A DNA stretch of 7,043 bases from Bacteroidales bacterium. Its GTDB lineage: Bacteria > Bacteroidota > Bacteroidia > Bacteroidales > UBA7960. The notes beneath the pieces were generated by a model. That model was not told where the DNA came from, did not search any database, and saw nothing but the letters and a program-made list of their open reading frames with translations. The stretch is taken from contig DMJL01000013.1 of the NCBI GenBank assembly GCA_003451785.1, positions 1 through 7,043 of the forward strand, in the 5' to 3' direction. A program made the translations under genes and the position numbers. Every line of letters begins with the position of its first letter. Positions within the stretch are counted from its first letter, which is position 1. This document shows, one piece after another, positions 1-6,430 of the stretch.

Positions 1-1
1 C

Positions 2-178
2 CCAGATAAGGAATCGGCTATGAAATACTACAATGCAGCTATAGAAGCTCCAAATCTTAGAGATTTGCTTTCCGGGGAAGCAAATGCATTTGTTATTTCC
101 ATAGAAAATTATCCTGTGTTTTATCAGGAAAAAAATATTGCTGCTTATTTGCAATTTTTCAGGGCAAAGTATTTTTAA
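2..178 (+). CDS. porW: C-terminal end of a PorW/SprE-like TPR protein (5' truncated by the window)
   Basis: This is the 3' end of a gene that begins before the window. The open frame from base 2 gives 58 residues and ends with TAA at 176-178. The tail contains ESAMKYYNAAIEA, then FVISIENYPVFYQ, then AAYLQFFRAKYF. From memory this resembles the end of the Bacteroidota tetratricopeptide-repeat lipoprotein PorW/SprE, which is needed for type IX secretion and gliding. That gene often sits just upstream of the bactofilin and atp genes. The TPR region and lipoprotein signal lie outside the window, so the call rests only on tail similarity and position. Another TPR protein with the same C-terminal domain is possible. 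Confidence 0.5.
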   Translation, partial: PDKESAMKYYNAAIEAPNLRDLLSGEANAFVISIENYPVFYQEKNIAAYLQFFRAKYF

Positions 179-210
179 TTGGAACACATTTATTTCACAT
201 CTTTTTTAAT

Positions 211-244
211 TTTGCCCAAAGTATTACTAATTAATTCATATTTG
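211..244 (+). promoter_or_regulatory. possible Bacteroidota-type promoter for the bactofilin-atp cluster
   Basis: TTTG at 211-214 and CATATTTG at 237-244 are 22 bases apart. They resemble the Bacteroidota vegetative promoter (TTTG near -33, TAnnTTTG near -7), with one mismatch in the -7 box. Transcription would start about 15-20 bases before the bactofilin ATG at 268. The 89-base gap after the upstream gene is AT-rich, so a chance match is quite possible. Confidence 0.3.
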
Positions 245-267
245 TAAATCACACTAAATCAACACAA

Positions 268-615
268 ATGGCAAAGGTTATTGAGTCAGAACCAACATCC
301 ATCAACCTGGTTGGAGCAGGTACCATTATTAACGGCAACATTGTATCGAATGGTGATATTAGAATTGATGGAAATATCGTGGGGACCATCGAATCCAAAG
401 GCAAAGTAGTGTTGGGGTCAACCGGTAGTATCGAAGGCGATGTGGTTTGTACCAATGCTGATTTTTCAGGGAGTGTTAAAGGTAAGGTTACTGTAGCGGA
501 GTTGCTCACGCTTAAAGCTACCTCAGAAGTGGAAGGAGACATTTTTATCAAAAAACTTGTGATAGAGCCAGGAGCAATGTTTGTGGGCAAATGCTCCATG
601 GAAAAAAGCCAATAA
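268..615 (+). CDS. bactofilin (polymer-forming cytoskeletal protein)
   Basis: This 115-residue protein is a complete bactofilin. The family self-assembles without nucleotide into filaments or sheets that scaffold cell-envelope processes on the cytoplasmic side. The DUF583 beta-helix domain fills residues ~13-110. It shows Gly-rich turns repeated about every 17-20 residues (GAGTIINGNIVSNGDIRIDG, then VGTIESKGKVVLG, TGSIEGDVVC and FSGSVKGKVTVAELLTLKA) and a closing IEPGAMFVGKCSM. There are no membrane helices, and the short polar tails at both ends are typical. The ATG at 268 is the only sensible start; it has an A-rich, SD-less leader as is common in Bacteroidota. It lies directly before the ATP synthase genes on the same strand. 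Whether it serves the synthase, secretion or cell shape cannot be told from sequence. Confidence 0.9.
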   Translation: MAKVIESEPTSINLVGAGTIINGNIVSNGDIRIDGNIVGTIESKGKVVLGSTGSIEGDVVCTNADFSGSVKGKVTVAELLTLKATSEVEGDIFIKKLVIEPGAMFVGKCSMEKSQ

Positions 616-674
616 CACAATTTTTAGAATAAGTTTTAAAGGTTAAATTAAGTTTTCTGCTATCACCTTTCTGA

Positions 675-1097
675 ATGAAGGGTATCTGGCTAATTGTTTC
701 AAAAATTTTTATGGTTCAAAGCAACTACTTCACCAGGCTTGCGTTCTATACCCTTGGAGTGCTATTGGTAACACTGGTGGTGAAGCTTCTTGTGCCTGGT
801 AGCGCATTGCAGTACACCAATTTGATTTTCCCACTGTTCTTTTGTGTAGTCCTAATGGTATCACGATTTACAGTAATTAAGTTTAGTAAAAGTGATGCTT
901 CGCAGTTTGCCAAAGGATTTTTGGTGGTTTCTGGTATTCGATTTTTTCTGTATTTGTTAATTATATCGGCGATTTCATTTCTAATGCACCACGAGGCAAT
1001 ATGGTTTATTATCAGTTTTTTTGTTTATTACTTGTTTTTCACAGTTTTTGAAATTCTAAGTCTAATGGATGGATTCAAGTCGAAAAAAATCCATTAG
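675..1097 (+). CDS. AtpI-like four-helix membrane protein upstream of atpB
   Basis: This 140-residue, very hydrophobic protein has four predicted membrane helices at about 22-42, 48-65, 80-103 and 108-128, and a basic C-terminal tail (FKSKKIH). Size, topology and position immediately before atpB match AtpI-type accessory proteins, which are thought to help c-ring assembly or ion (Mg2+) supply in other bacteria. I see no sequence motif that proves membership of the AtpI family, so the function is inferred from place and topology. The gap to the bactofilin is 59 bases and to atpB 41 bases, consistent with one transcript. A second in-frame ATG (codon 13, position 711) just before VQSNYFTRLAF could be the true start. 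The two-helix AtpZ-type gene often found in this position is absent. Confidence 0.6.
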   Translation: MKGIWLIVSKIFMVQSNYFTRLAFYTLGVLLVTLVVKLLVPGSALQYTNLIFPLFFCVVLMVSRFTVIKFSKSDASQFAKGFLVVSGIRFFLYLLIISAISFLMHHEAIWFIISFFVYYLFFTVFEILSLMDGFKSKKIH

Positions 1098-1133
1098 GTG
1101 GTGTAGTAGGAAGATAGAATAATTTGTAGCGTT

Positions 1134-1139
1134 AAAGGA
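1134..1139 (+). promoter_or_regulatory. Shine-Dalgarno-like AAAGGA that bears on the atpB start
   Basis: AAAGGA abuts the first in-frame ATG (1139) and so cannot serve it well. It lies 8 bases before the second in-frame ATG at 1148, which is good spacing. This favours 1148 as a real or alternative start, making the protein three residues shorter. Bacteroidota depend little on Shine-Dalgarno pairing, so the point is not decisive. Confidence 0.3.
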
Positions 1140-2272
1140 TGCAAGGAATGCACGAAGTGGGTGCAACATATAAGGTGGTAAAATTTTGTAGCGTGCAGAA
1201 GTTTTTTTTCAGCGCACTATTGTTGTTGTGTATAGTGGCACCTGCAAATTCCAACAATGCCCCAGAAGATACAATACGAGAACCTTTCAATGCCGGCGAC
1301 TTAATCATTGGCAAGGCCATTGATAATTTTGAATGGGATATAGCTAAGGTTGGCGATAGCTACATTGCCCTTCCGCTACCGATAATACTTATCTACGATG
1401 GTAGGTTTTATTTTTTTCTAAGCTCAAGGTTCGAACACGGCAAGGCTTCTTACAAAGGATTTGGAATAGGCAAGACTGGTAGTCAAAGAAATAGAATTAT
1501 CAGAGTTCTTGATGATGGAGTTACCCCTGACCCCAATGCAGGACGCCTTTGGAATTTTAGCATTAGCAAAGCAGCTTTTTCTGGTTTGGTGAGTGCCTTA
1601 CTCCTTTGTCTGGTTTTTGTGTGGGTAGGCAAGCAATACACCAAAATGGGACCAGGTGGCACACCAAAAGGATTTTGTGCTTTGGTAGAAATCATCATCA
1701 TTTTTGTACTGAAATCTACGGCATTCTCATCTATCAGCCATAAGTATGTCCACAGGTTTTTGCCATACCTTTTGTCGCTGTTTTTCTTTATTTTCTTTTC
1801 AAATATACTATCTCTTGTGCCATTTTTTCCAGGTGGCGTAAATATCACGGGTAATATTAGTGTTACATTTGTTTTAGCGATGTTCACTTTTTTTACAACA
1901 CAATTTTTGGCCAACAAGGGTTATTGGAAACATATTTTCAACACTCCGGGAGTGCCGGTTTTTCTGAAATTTCCTATTCCCCTGATGCCCATAATCGAAC
2001 TCGTAGGCGTTTTCATAAAACCCTTTGTGCTAATGATTAGGCTTTTTGCCAACATGACAGCAGGTTTTATGAGCATCCTTGGATTTGTATGTTTAATTTT
2101 TGTTTTGGGGGAGTTTTCTACTTTTGCCGGATTTTTGGTTTCGCCATTGGTAGTCTTTTTCCTAATTTTTATGAATTTTCTGAAGATATTGGTGGCATTT
2201 CTTCAGGCTTATGTTTTCACCTTGTTCAGTGCTATGTTTTTTGGCATGGCCGTACCCGACGATCACCATTAA
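1139..2272 (+). CDS. atpB: F-type ATP synthase subunit a (Fo stator channel)
   Basis: Subunit a forms the two ion half-channels beside the c-ring. The 377-residue protein is long for the family because it has the Bacteroidota N-terminal extension. A signal peptide (K12-K21 basic, hydrophobic core ~22-33, APANS cleavage region) is followed by a periplasmic segment of ~100 residues before the first channel helix (~147-163). The channel core is clear. Arg301 in MIRLFANMTAG is the essential Arg (E. coli R210), with Glu287, Lys294 and Asn305 in matching places and Gln356 in LVAFLQAYVF matching Q252. GGVNITGNISVT at 232-243 is also typical. Odd points: Phe310 and Lys349 stand where E. coli has E219 and H245, and where other Bacteroidota usually have His and Glu. 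ATG 1148 is an alternative start. The C-terminus ends in PDDHH. Subunit c follows after 48 bases. Confidence 0.95.
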   Translation: MQGMHEVGATYKVVKFCSVQKFFFSALLLLCIVAPANSNNAPEDTIREPFNAGDLIIGKAIDNFEWDIAKVGDSYIALPLPIILIYDGRFYFFLSSRFEHGKASYKGFGIGKTGSQRNRIIRVLDDGVTPDPNAGRLWNFSISKAAFSGLVSALLLCLVFVWVGKQYTKMGPGGTPKGFCALVEIIIIFVLKSTAFSSISHKYVHRFLPYLLSLFFFIFFSNILSLVPFFPGGVNITGNISVTFVLAMFTFFTTQFLANKGYWKHIFNTPGVPVFLKFPIPLMPIIELVGVFIKPFVLMIRLFANMTAGFMSILGFVCLIFVLGEFSTFAGFLVSPLVVFFLIFMNFLKILVAFLQAYVFTLFSAMFFGMAVPDDHH

Positions 2273-2320
2273 CGAACTATACCAAATTGTACCATTTTAT
2301 AAACTTTAAATCTTAACCTT

Positions 2321-2587
2321 ATGTCTGAACTTTTTGTTCTACTTCAAATGACTGCCGAAATCTCGGCTCAATTCATAAAACTTGGTGCTGCGTTTATGGC
2401 AGTCTTGGGTTTGTTTGCGGCCACTTGGGGGATCTCTAAGATTGCTAAAACCGCACTCGAAGGAATGGCGCGCCAGCCAGAAACTGCCAACGATCTCAGG
2501 CAGGCAATGGTAGTGTCGGCTGCTCTTATTGAAGGTGCAACATTCTTTGCTATTCTTATTTGCCTTTTGATTTTGTTTCTTGTTTAA
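2321..2587 (+). CDS. atpE: F-type ATP synthase subunit c (rotor ring) with altered glycine motif
   Basis: Subunit c is an 88-residue helical hairpin; multiple copies form the membrane rotor ring. Helix 1 covers about 17-42, the polar loop contains the hallmark ARQPE (50-54), and helix 2 covers about 62-87. Glu71 in AALIEGATFF is the ion-carrying carboxylate. The Ser/Thr ligands expected next to the Glu in sodium-type rings are missing (Gly72, Ala73), so proton coupling is the default inference. Helix 1 is unusual: the tight-packing GxGxGxG motif is reduced to Ala33-x-Thr35-x-Gly37-x-Ser39. The Gly-Gly pair after KI is Ala42-Lys43, and Trp36 lies within the motif. Neighbours and reading frame are normal and the gene is not decayed. 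A 109-base spacer separates it from atpF. Confidence 0.95.
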   Translation: MSELFVLLQMTAEISAQFIKLGAAFMAVLGLFAATWGISKIAKTALEGMARQPETANDLRQAMVVSAALIEGATFFAILICLLILFLV

Positions 2588-2615
2588 TGCATTTTAAGAT
2601 AAGATTGGCTAGTTA

Positions 2616-2627
2616 GGGTAGTTACCC
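2616..2627 (+). other. small hairpin in the atpE-atpF spacer
   Basis: GGGTAGTTACCC can fold into a 4-5 bp GC-rich stem with a very tight loop, 28 bases after the atpE stop. It could mark a processed 3' end that raises the level of atpE message relative to atpF, as subunit c is needed in excess. The stem is short and no T-run follows, so this is only a candidate. Confidence 0.2.
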
Positions 2628-2696
2628 CTGAAGATGAAGTATCCTAAGTGAATGATTAACAAGCCATCAAAACCGAAAAATTAAAATTTATTCGTC

Positions 2697-3191
2697 ATGG
2701 AACTTGTAACGCCTGGTTTGGGACTCATATTTTGGAAAACCGTGGCATTCGCATTCGTTCTGATTATTCTAAAAAAATACGCTTGGAAGCCTATTCTGAA
2801 ATCCATAGCAGAACGCGAAAGGGAAATTGCAGATGCTAGGCAAAAGGCGCAACAGATCGACTTGGAGCTTTCTAATCTGGAAGACTTGAAAGCCCGCAAA
2901 ATTGCTGAAGTGGAGCTTCTGTGCAACCAAATAGTAGCAAAAGCCAAAACCGAAGCTCAAGAAATAATTGAGAACGAAAAAATCAGATCCATAGAAGATG
3001 CAGCCATAATACTTGCAAATGCCAAAAGAAGCGTTGACGAAATGAAGAATGCAGCCTTGCAACAAATGAAAGGACAAGTTGCAGCCCTTTCATTGGAAAT
3101 GGCGGAAAAGCTATTGTATGAAGAACTAAAGGACAAAGAAAACAGCAATAAGTTGGTGAATCATTTGTTGGATAAAGCCATCCCCAATTGA
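2697..3191 (+). CDS. atpF: F-type ATP synthase subunit b (peripheral stalk)
   Basis: Subunit b anchors F1 to the membrane through the peripheral stalk. The 164-residue protein opens with the Bacteroidota-typical MELVTPGLGLIFW. A single membrane helix follows (~8-26), then the boundary motif KKYAWKPIL (26-34) and Arg40 in AEREREIAD, matching the conserved Arg36 of E. coli b. From about residue 38 to 142 the chain is a long charged helix of the coiled-coil type (many K, E, A, Q). The LSLEMAEKLL segment and polar C-terminus bind delta. The length is normal (about 155-170). The ATG at 2697 is chosen because the canonical N-terminus starts there; the leader is A/T-rich without SD. Spacers on both sides (109 and 132 bases) are long for this operon. 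Only one b-type gene is present, so the stalk is expected to be a b homodimer. Confidence 0.95.
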   Translation: MELVTPGLGLIFWKTVAFAFVLIILKKYAWKPILKSIAEREREIADARQKAQQIDLELSNLEDLKARKIAEVELLCNQIVAKAKTEAQEIIENEKIRSIEDAAIILANAKRSVDEMKNAALQQMKGQVAALSLEMAEKLLYEELKDKENSNKLVNHLLDKAIPN

Positions 3192-3323
3192 AAAGGAGTA
3201 CAGGCTTTAAAGGATGGGATTAATGCAAGCTTATGGCTTTTTGTTTACCTAATGTTTCAAAGGGAAATAGCATTCGAATGGACTTTTGATGTATATTGGA
3301 AAATTTAAAAGATTGAACCTACA

Positions 3324-3869
3324 ATGAAAAGCAAAGTTCTGCGCATTGCAAAAAGGTATGCAAGGGCACTGCTATTGTTGGCCATTGAGAACAAGATTCA
3401 TGACCGTACTTTTCATGATATGCATTTTATTGAGAAAGTTTTCGCGGCAGTAAAAGAGATCAGGGTTATTTTGGAAAGCCCAATAATACATGGCAATAAA
3501 AAGCAAAAAATTATCAGGCAGTTGTTTGGCGAGGCTGTTCATCCCATGATTCTAAAGTACCTTTTGATAATTGCCCGTAAGGGTAGGAGCGCATTATTAG
3601 AAGAAATTGCCAGACAATATATTTGCGTTTACAAATCCTTTAAAGGAATTGAAGAGGTGAGGGTAACCACTGCATTTCAATTGAACGATTCATTGAGGCA
3701 AAAAGCACTTTTAGCAGCTTCGTATTTCACCAACAAAGAAATCGAGTTTGATGAAAAAGTAGATCCATCGCTGATAGGCGGCTTTATCCTCGATTTCAGC
3801 TATGGGCGCTACAATGCATCGGTTGCAAAACAACTTTACGAGTTGCGTAAACATTTTAATGTACATTAA
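3324..3869 (+). CDS. atpH: F-type ATP synthase subunit delta (OSCP)
   Basis: Subunit delta clamps the peripheral stalk to the top of the alpha/beta head. The 181-residue protein has the family's two parts. The N-terminal helical domain begins RIAKRYARALLLLAIE (7-22) and includes SPIIHGNKKQKIIRQLF (52-68). The C-terminal domain ends with the signature IGGFILDFSYGRYNASVAKQLYELRK (split here: IGGFILDF at 151-158, YNASVAKQLYELRK at 163-176). Asp157 stands where many homologues have Arg or a similar polar residue. Length is normal. The ATG at 3324 fits the expected N-terminus. The gene lies 132 bases after atpF and 23 bases before atpA, and should be co-transcribed with both. Confidence 0.94.
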   Translation: MKSKVLRIAKRYARALLLLAIENKIHDRTFHDMHFIEKVFAAVKEIRVILESPIIHGNKKQKIIRQLFGEAVHPMILKYLLIIARKGRSALLEEIARQYICVYKSFKGIEEVRVTTAFQLNDSLRQKALLAASYFTNKEIEFDEKVDPSLIGGFILDFSYGRYNASVAKQLYELRKHFNVH

Positions 3870-3892
3870 ATAACCATTGATGATTTTTTCCT

Positions 3893-5515
3893 ATGCCGGA
3901 AATTAAACCTGCTGAAATATCAGCCATTCTACGACAGGAAATGTCGGGTTTTCGCCCTGAGGTGCAATTGGAGGAGACCGGAATAATTCTGCAAATAGGC
4001 GATGGAATTGCCCGCATCTATGGACTTTCCAATGTCTTGGCCGGAGAATTGATACAATTGAACGGTTCGGGGCTTACCGGAGTTGCCCTCAATCTCGAAG
4101 AGGATAATGTGGGTGCAATTCTGCTCGGTGAACCCGGGACTTTGAAAGAAGGCGATGTGGTGAAGCGTACCAAAAGGATGGCAGCTATTCCAGTAGGCAA
4201 AGGTTTGATAGGAAGGGTAGTGAATACCTTGGGGGTACCCATTGATGGAAAGGGTGGAATTCAAGGCGATCTCTACGACATGCCTTTTGAGAGAAAAGCA
4301 CCCGGGGTAATTTTTCGGCAACCCGTGAACCAACCTCTTCAAACAGGCATAAAGGCTATTGATGCTATGATTCCCATTGGGAGAGGTCAGCGAGAACTAA
4401 TTATCGGCGACAGACAAACCGGTAAATCTGCAATTGCTGTTGATGCCATTATCAACCAGCGAAAATTGTTTGAAAAAGGCGAACCGGTATTTTGCATTTA
4501 TGTTGCTATTGGGCAGAAGGGTACTACGGTTGCCCAAGTAGTAAATACACTTCAGCGCCATCGAGCTATGGACTATACTGTGGTGATTGTAGCCACACCT
4601 AGCGATCCGGCTGCAATGCAGTATTTAGCACCATTTGCAGGTGCTGCGGTTGGGGAATTCTTTCGCGATACAGGCCATTCGGCATTAGTGGTGTACGACG
4701 ACCTATCCAAACATGCAGTGTCGTACCGTGAGATTTCTCTTTTGCTGCGACGCCCGCCGGGAAGGGAAGCCTATCCGGGCGATGTTTTCTACCTGCATAG
4801 CAGATTGTTGGAAAGGGCTGCGAGGGTTATTTCGTCAGACGAAGTAGCTGTAAAAATGAACGATGTACCCCCCGCTATTGTACCTATTATAAAAGGGGGT
4901 GGTTCGCTAACAGCCTTGCCCATAGTTGAAACTCAGGCTGGAGATGTGTCGGCATACATTCCTACCAATGTGATTTCTATCACCGATGGTCAAATATTTT
5001 TGGAATCAGGGCTATTTAATGCCGGAATACTTCCTGCTATCAATGTTGGGATTTCGGTGAGTAGGGTAGGAGGAAATGCCCAAATTGCCCCCATGAAACG
5101 AATAGCTGGCAATCTGAAAATTGACCAAGCGCAATATCGTGAGTTGGAAGCCTTCTCCAAATTTGGGTCAGATCTCGACCCAGGCACCCGTGCTATACTC
5201 GATAAGGGTATGCGCAATGTGGAGCTATTAAAACAAAACCAATACGAGCCACTTCCCGTAGAGGAGCAACTTGCTTGTATTTATTGTGGGGTGAACGACC
5301 TTTTGGCAGATTTGGATACCGATAGGGTACAGGATTTTGAAGTGGAGTTTTTGAAACAACTTAGGGCAAACCATAAGGACCTTCTTAGCCAGCTACCGCA
5401 TGCCAAAATTACATCCGATAGACCCAAAGAGCTTCCTATTGACTTGCACAAGGAGCTGGTGGAGGTGGTAAATGTGGTGAAAAGTGCATTAAAATCAAAA
5501 TTGACTGAGCAATGA
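3893..5515 (+). CDS. atpA: F-type ATP synthase subunit alpha (F1, non-catalytic nucleotide site)
   Basis: Subunit alpha alternates with beta in the F1 hexamer and supplies the arginine finger to each catalytic site. The 540-residue protein is complete. It has an N-terminal beta-barrel domain (~25-95), a nucleotide-binding domain with Walker A GDRQTGKS (172-179, Lys178), GQKGTTVAQVV (207-217) and Walker B-type ALVVYDD (264-270), and then LLLRRPPGREAYPGD. The finger Arg391 lies in SVSRVGGNAQ. The C-terminal helical domain includes ELEAFSKFGSDLD (417-429). The extra residues around 313-336 before GGGSLTALP are, as far as I recall, usual in Bacteroidota alpha chains. It starts 23 bases after atpH and its stop codon overlaps the atpG start (ATGA), implying coupled translation. 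Conservation is strong, unlike the more diverged Fo subunits here. Confidence 0.98.
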   Translation: MPEIKPAEISAILRQEMSGFRPEVQLEETGIILQIGDGIARIYGLSNVLAGELIQLNGSGLTGVALNLEEDNVGAILLGEPGTLKEGDVVKRTKRMAAIPVGKGLIGRVVNTLGVPIDGKGGIQGDLYDMPFERKAPGVIFRQPVNQPLQTGIKAIDAMIPIGRGQRELIIGDRQTGKSAIAVDAIINQRKLFEKGEPVFCIYVAIGQKGTTVAQVVNTLQRHRAMDYTVVIVATPSDPAAMQYLAPFAGAAVGEFFRDTGHSALVVYDDLSKHAVSYREISLLLRRPPGREAYPGDVFYLHSRLLERAARVISSDEVAVKMNDVPPAIVPIIKGGGSLTALPIVETQAGDVSAYIPTNVISITDGQIFLESGLFNAGILPAINVGISVSRVGGNAQIAPMKRIAGNLKIDQAQYRELEAFSKFGSDLDPGTRAILDKGMRNVELLKQNQYEPLPVEEQLACIYCGVNDLLADLDTDRVQDFEVEFLKQLRANHKDLLSQLPHAKITSDRPKELPIDLHKELVEVVNVVKSALKSKLTEQ

Positions 5516-6414
5516 GCAATCTAAAGGAAGTAAGAACTCGACTAAACACCGTAAAAACTCTGCAGCAGGTGTCGAGTGCCATGCGAATGGTGGCTTCCAG
5601 TAAATTGTTTAAAACCCAAAGACTTATAGCTGGTCTAAAGCCTTACCGATTAGCATTGTACAATATTATCAGGCATTATCAAGATGCAGTGAAGGCTGAG
5701 GATAAAAGCCATTTTTTTGCCAAAGGAAAGGGATACAATGCACTAATGGTGGTAATCACATCCAATAAAGGAAAATGCGGTGCATACAACCACATGATTG
5801 CGAAAAAAGCTTTGGACCACGAAAAACTTCTGTCAGAATTAGGGCTGGAAGTTGGCTTAATGGTAATTGGCAAAAAAGGAGAGGAAATTCTTCTGAAAAG
5901 TGATGCTAAAATCTTGTATGTTAATCATGATATTCTCGAAGAATTCAACTACTTATCAGGTAACACATTAGCCGATGAACTTATGATGTTGTTTACTGAC
6001 GGAAAATTTTGCCGCATAGATGTAGTTTATGGCCATTTTAGAAATGCAGTAATGCACGATTACAATGCTGTAGAGTTCTTACCATTGGATGCTGCACTTT
6101 ACAACTCACTACCTGTTAATCCTAATGAAAATTTGGATATTGATGGATTTGATAAGGTGCTACTCGATCCGGGAGCAAAAGAAATCTCAGATTATTTAAT
6201 TCCCAATTTTATCAAATCTCATTTGTATTCATTGTTTTTAAATGCAATAGCTTCTGAGAATGGCGCAAGAATGTTTGCTATGCAAAAAGCAAGCGACAAT
6301 GCCATCGAAGTCCTCAAAGCCCTCACAGTAGCCTTCAACAAAGAACGACAATCAAGAATCACTCGAGAGATTGTAGAAATCGTCAGCGGAGCAGAATCCC
6401 TTTCGCAAGGATAG
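5512..6414 (+). CDS. atpG: F-type ATP synthase subunit gamma (central rotor shaft)
   Basis: Subunit gamma is the shaft that turns inside the alpha/beta head and sits on the c-ring. The 300-residue protein has the two coiled-coil ends of the family: N-terminal NLKEVRTRLNTVKTLQQVSS then AMRMVASSKL (23-32), and C-terminal FAMQKASDNAIEVLKAL (255-271) with NKERQSRITREIVEIVSGAE (276-295). The middle Rossmann-like domain begins near VVITSNKGKCGAYN (80-93), where the usual RGLCG reads KGKCG. Length is normal. The ATG at 5512 overlaps the atpA stop by four bases (ATGA). It is the last gene of the operon here: the usual next gene, atpD for catalytic beta, does not follow. The message probably ends at the hairpin over its stop codon. 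Confidence 0.96.
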   Translation: MSNLKEVRTRLNTVKTLQQVSSAMRMVASSKLFKTQRLIAGLKPYRLALYNIIRHYQDAVKAEDKSHFFAKGKGYNALMVVITSNKGKCGAYNHMIAKKALDHEKLLSELGLEVGLMVIGKKGEEILLKSDAKILYVNHDILEEFNYLSGNTLADELMMLFTDGKFCRIDVVYGHFRNAVMHDYNAVEFLPLDAALYNSLPVNPNENLDIDGFDKVLLDPGAKEISDYLIPNFIKSHLYSLFLNAIASENGARMFAMQKASDNAIEVLKALTVAFNKERQSRITREIVEIVSGAESLSQG

Positions 6415-6430
6415 GCTCTACCTGCCTATC
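6410..6430 (+). terminator. hairpin over the atpG stop codon, possible operon terminator
   Basis: GATAGGC (6410-6416) and GCCTATC (6424-6430) form a perfect 7-bp stem with a 7-base loop. The left arm contains the atpG stop TAG (6412-6414). No T-run follows on either strand, so this is not a classical intrinsic terminator. Its place between convergent genes still suggests a 3'-end or message-stabilising role. Confidence 0.4.

Noticed and set aside
249..620. 123-residue open frame on the - strand over the bactofilin
   Set aside because: It covers the bactofilin almost exactly in antisense and its low-complexity S/T/P/L composition is an artefact of the repeat-rich + strand gene.
638..670. AAAGGT...ACCTTT inverted repeat before the AtpI-like gene as a riboregulator
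   Set aside because: The arms are 6 bp, AT-rich and separated by 21 bases, and do not mask a clear ribosome binding site.
1483..1917. 144-residue open frame on the - strand inside atpB
   Set aside because: It is antisense to the well-supported subunit a gene and has no recognisable family features.
2089..2316. 75-residue + strand frame overlapping the atpB 3' end
   Set aside because: It lies out of frame inside atpB, which is intact through its C-terminal helix; there is no evidence of a frameshift.
2525..2545. Sodium-coupled ATP synthase
   Set aside because: Subunit c keeps Glu71 but lacks the neighbouring Ser/Thr ligands (Gly72, Ala73) and the helix-1 Gln expected in sodium-type rings.
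3214..3252. 12-codon ORF (MGLMQAYGFLFT) preceded by a purine-rich run in the atpF-atpH spacer
   Set aside because: It is too short, has no family match and is expected by chance in a spacer of this size.
3271..3280. 10-bp palindrome CATTCGAATG as a possible regulator site
   Set aside because: A single 10-bp palindrome is common by chance over 7 kb, no second copy was noticed and no promoter lies beside it.
3929..4342. 137-residue open frame on the - strand inside atpA
   Set aside because: It is a shadow of the highly conserved alpha coding sequence, with no independent support.
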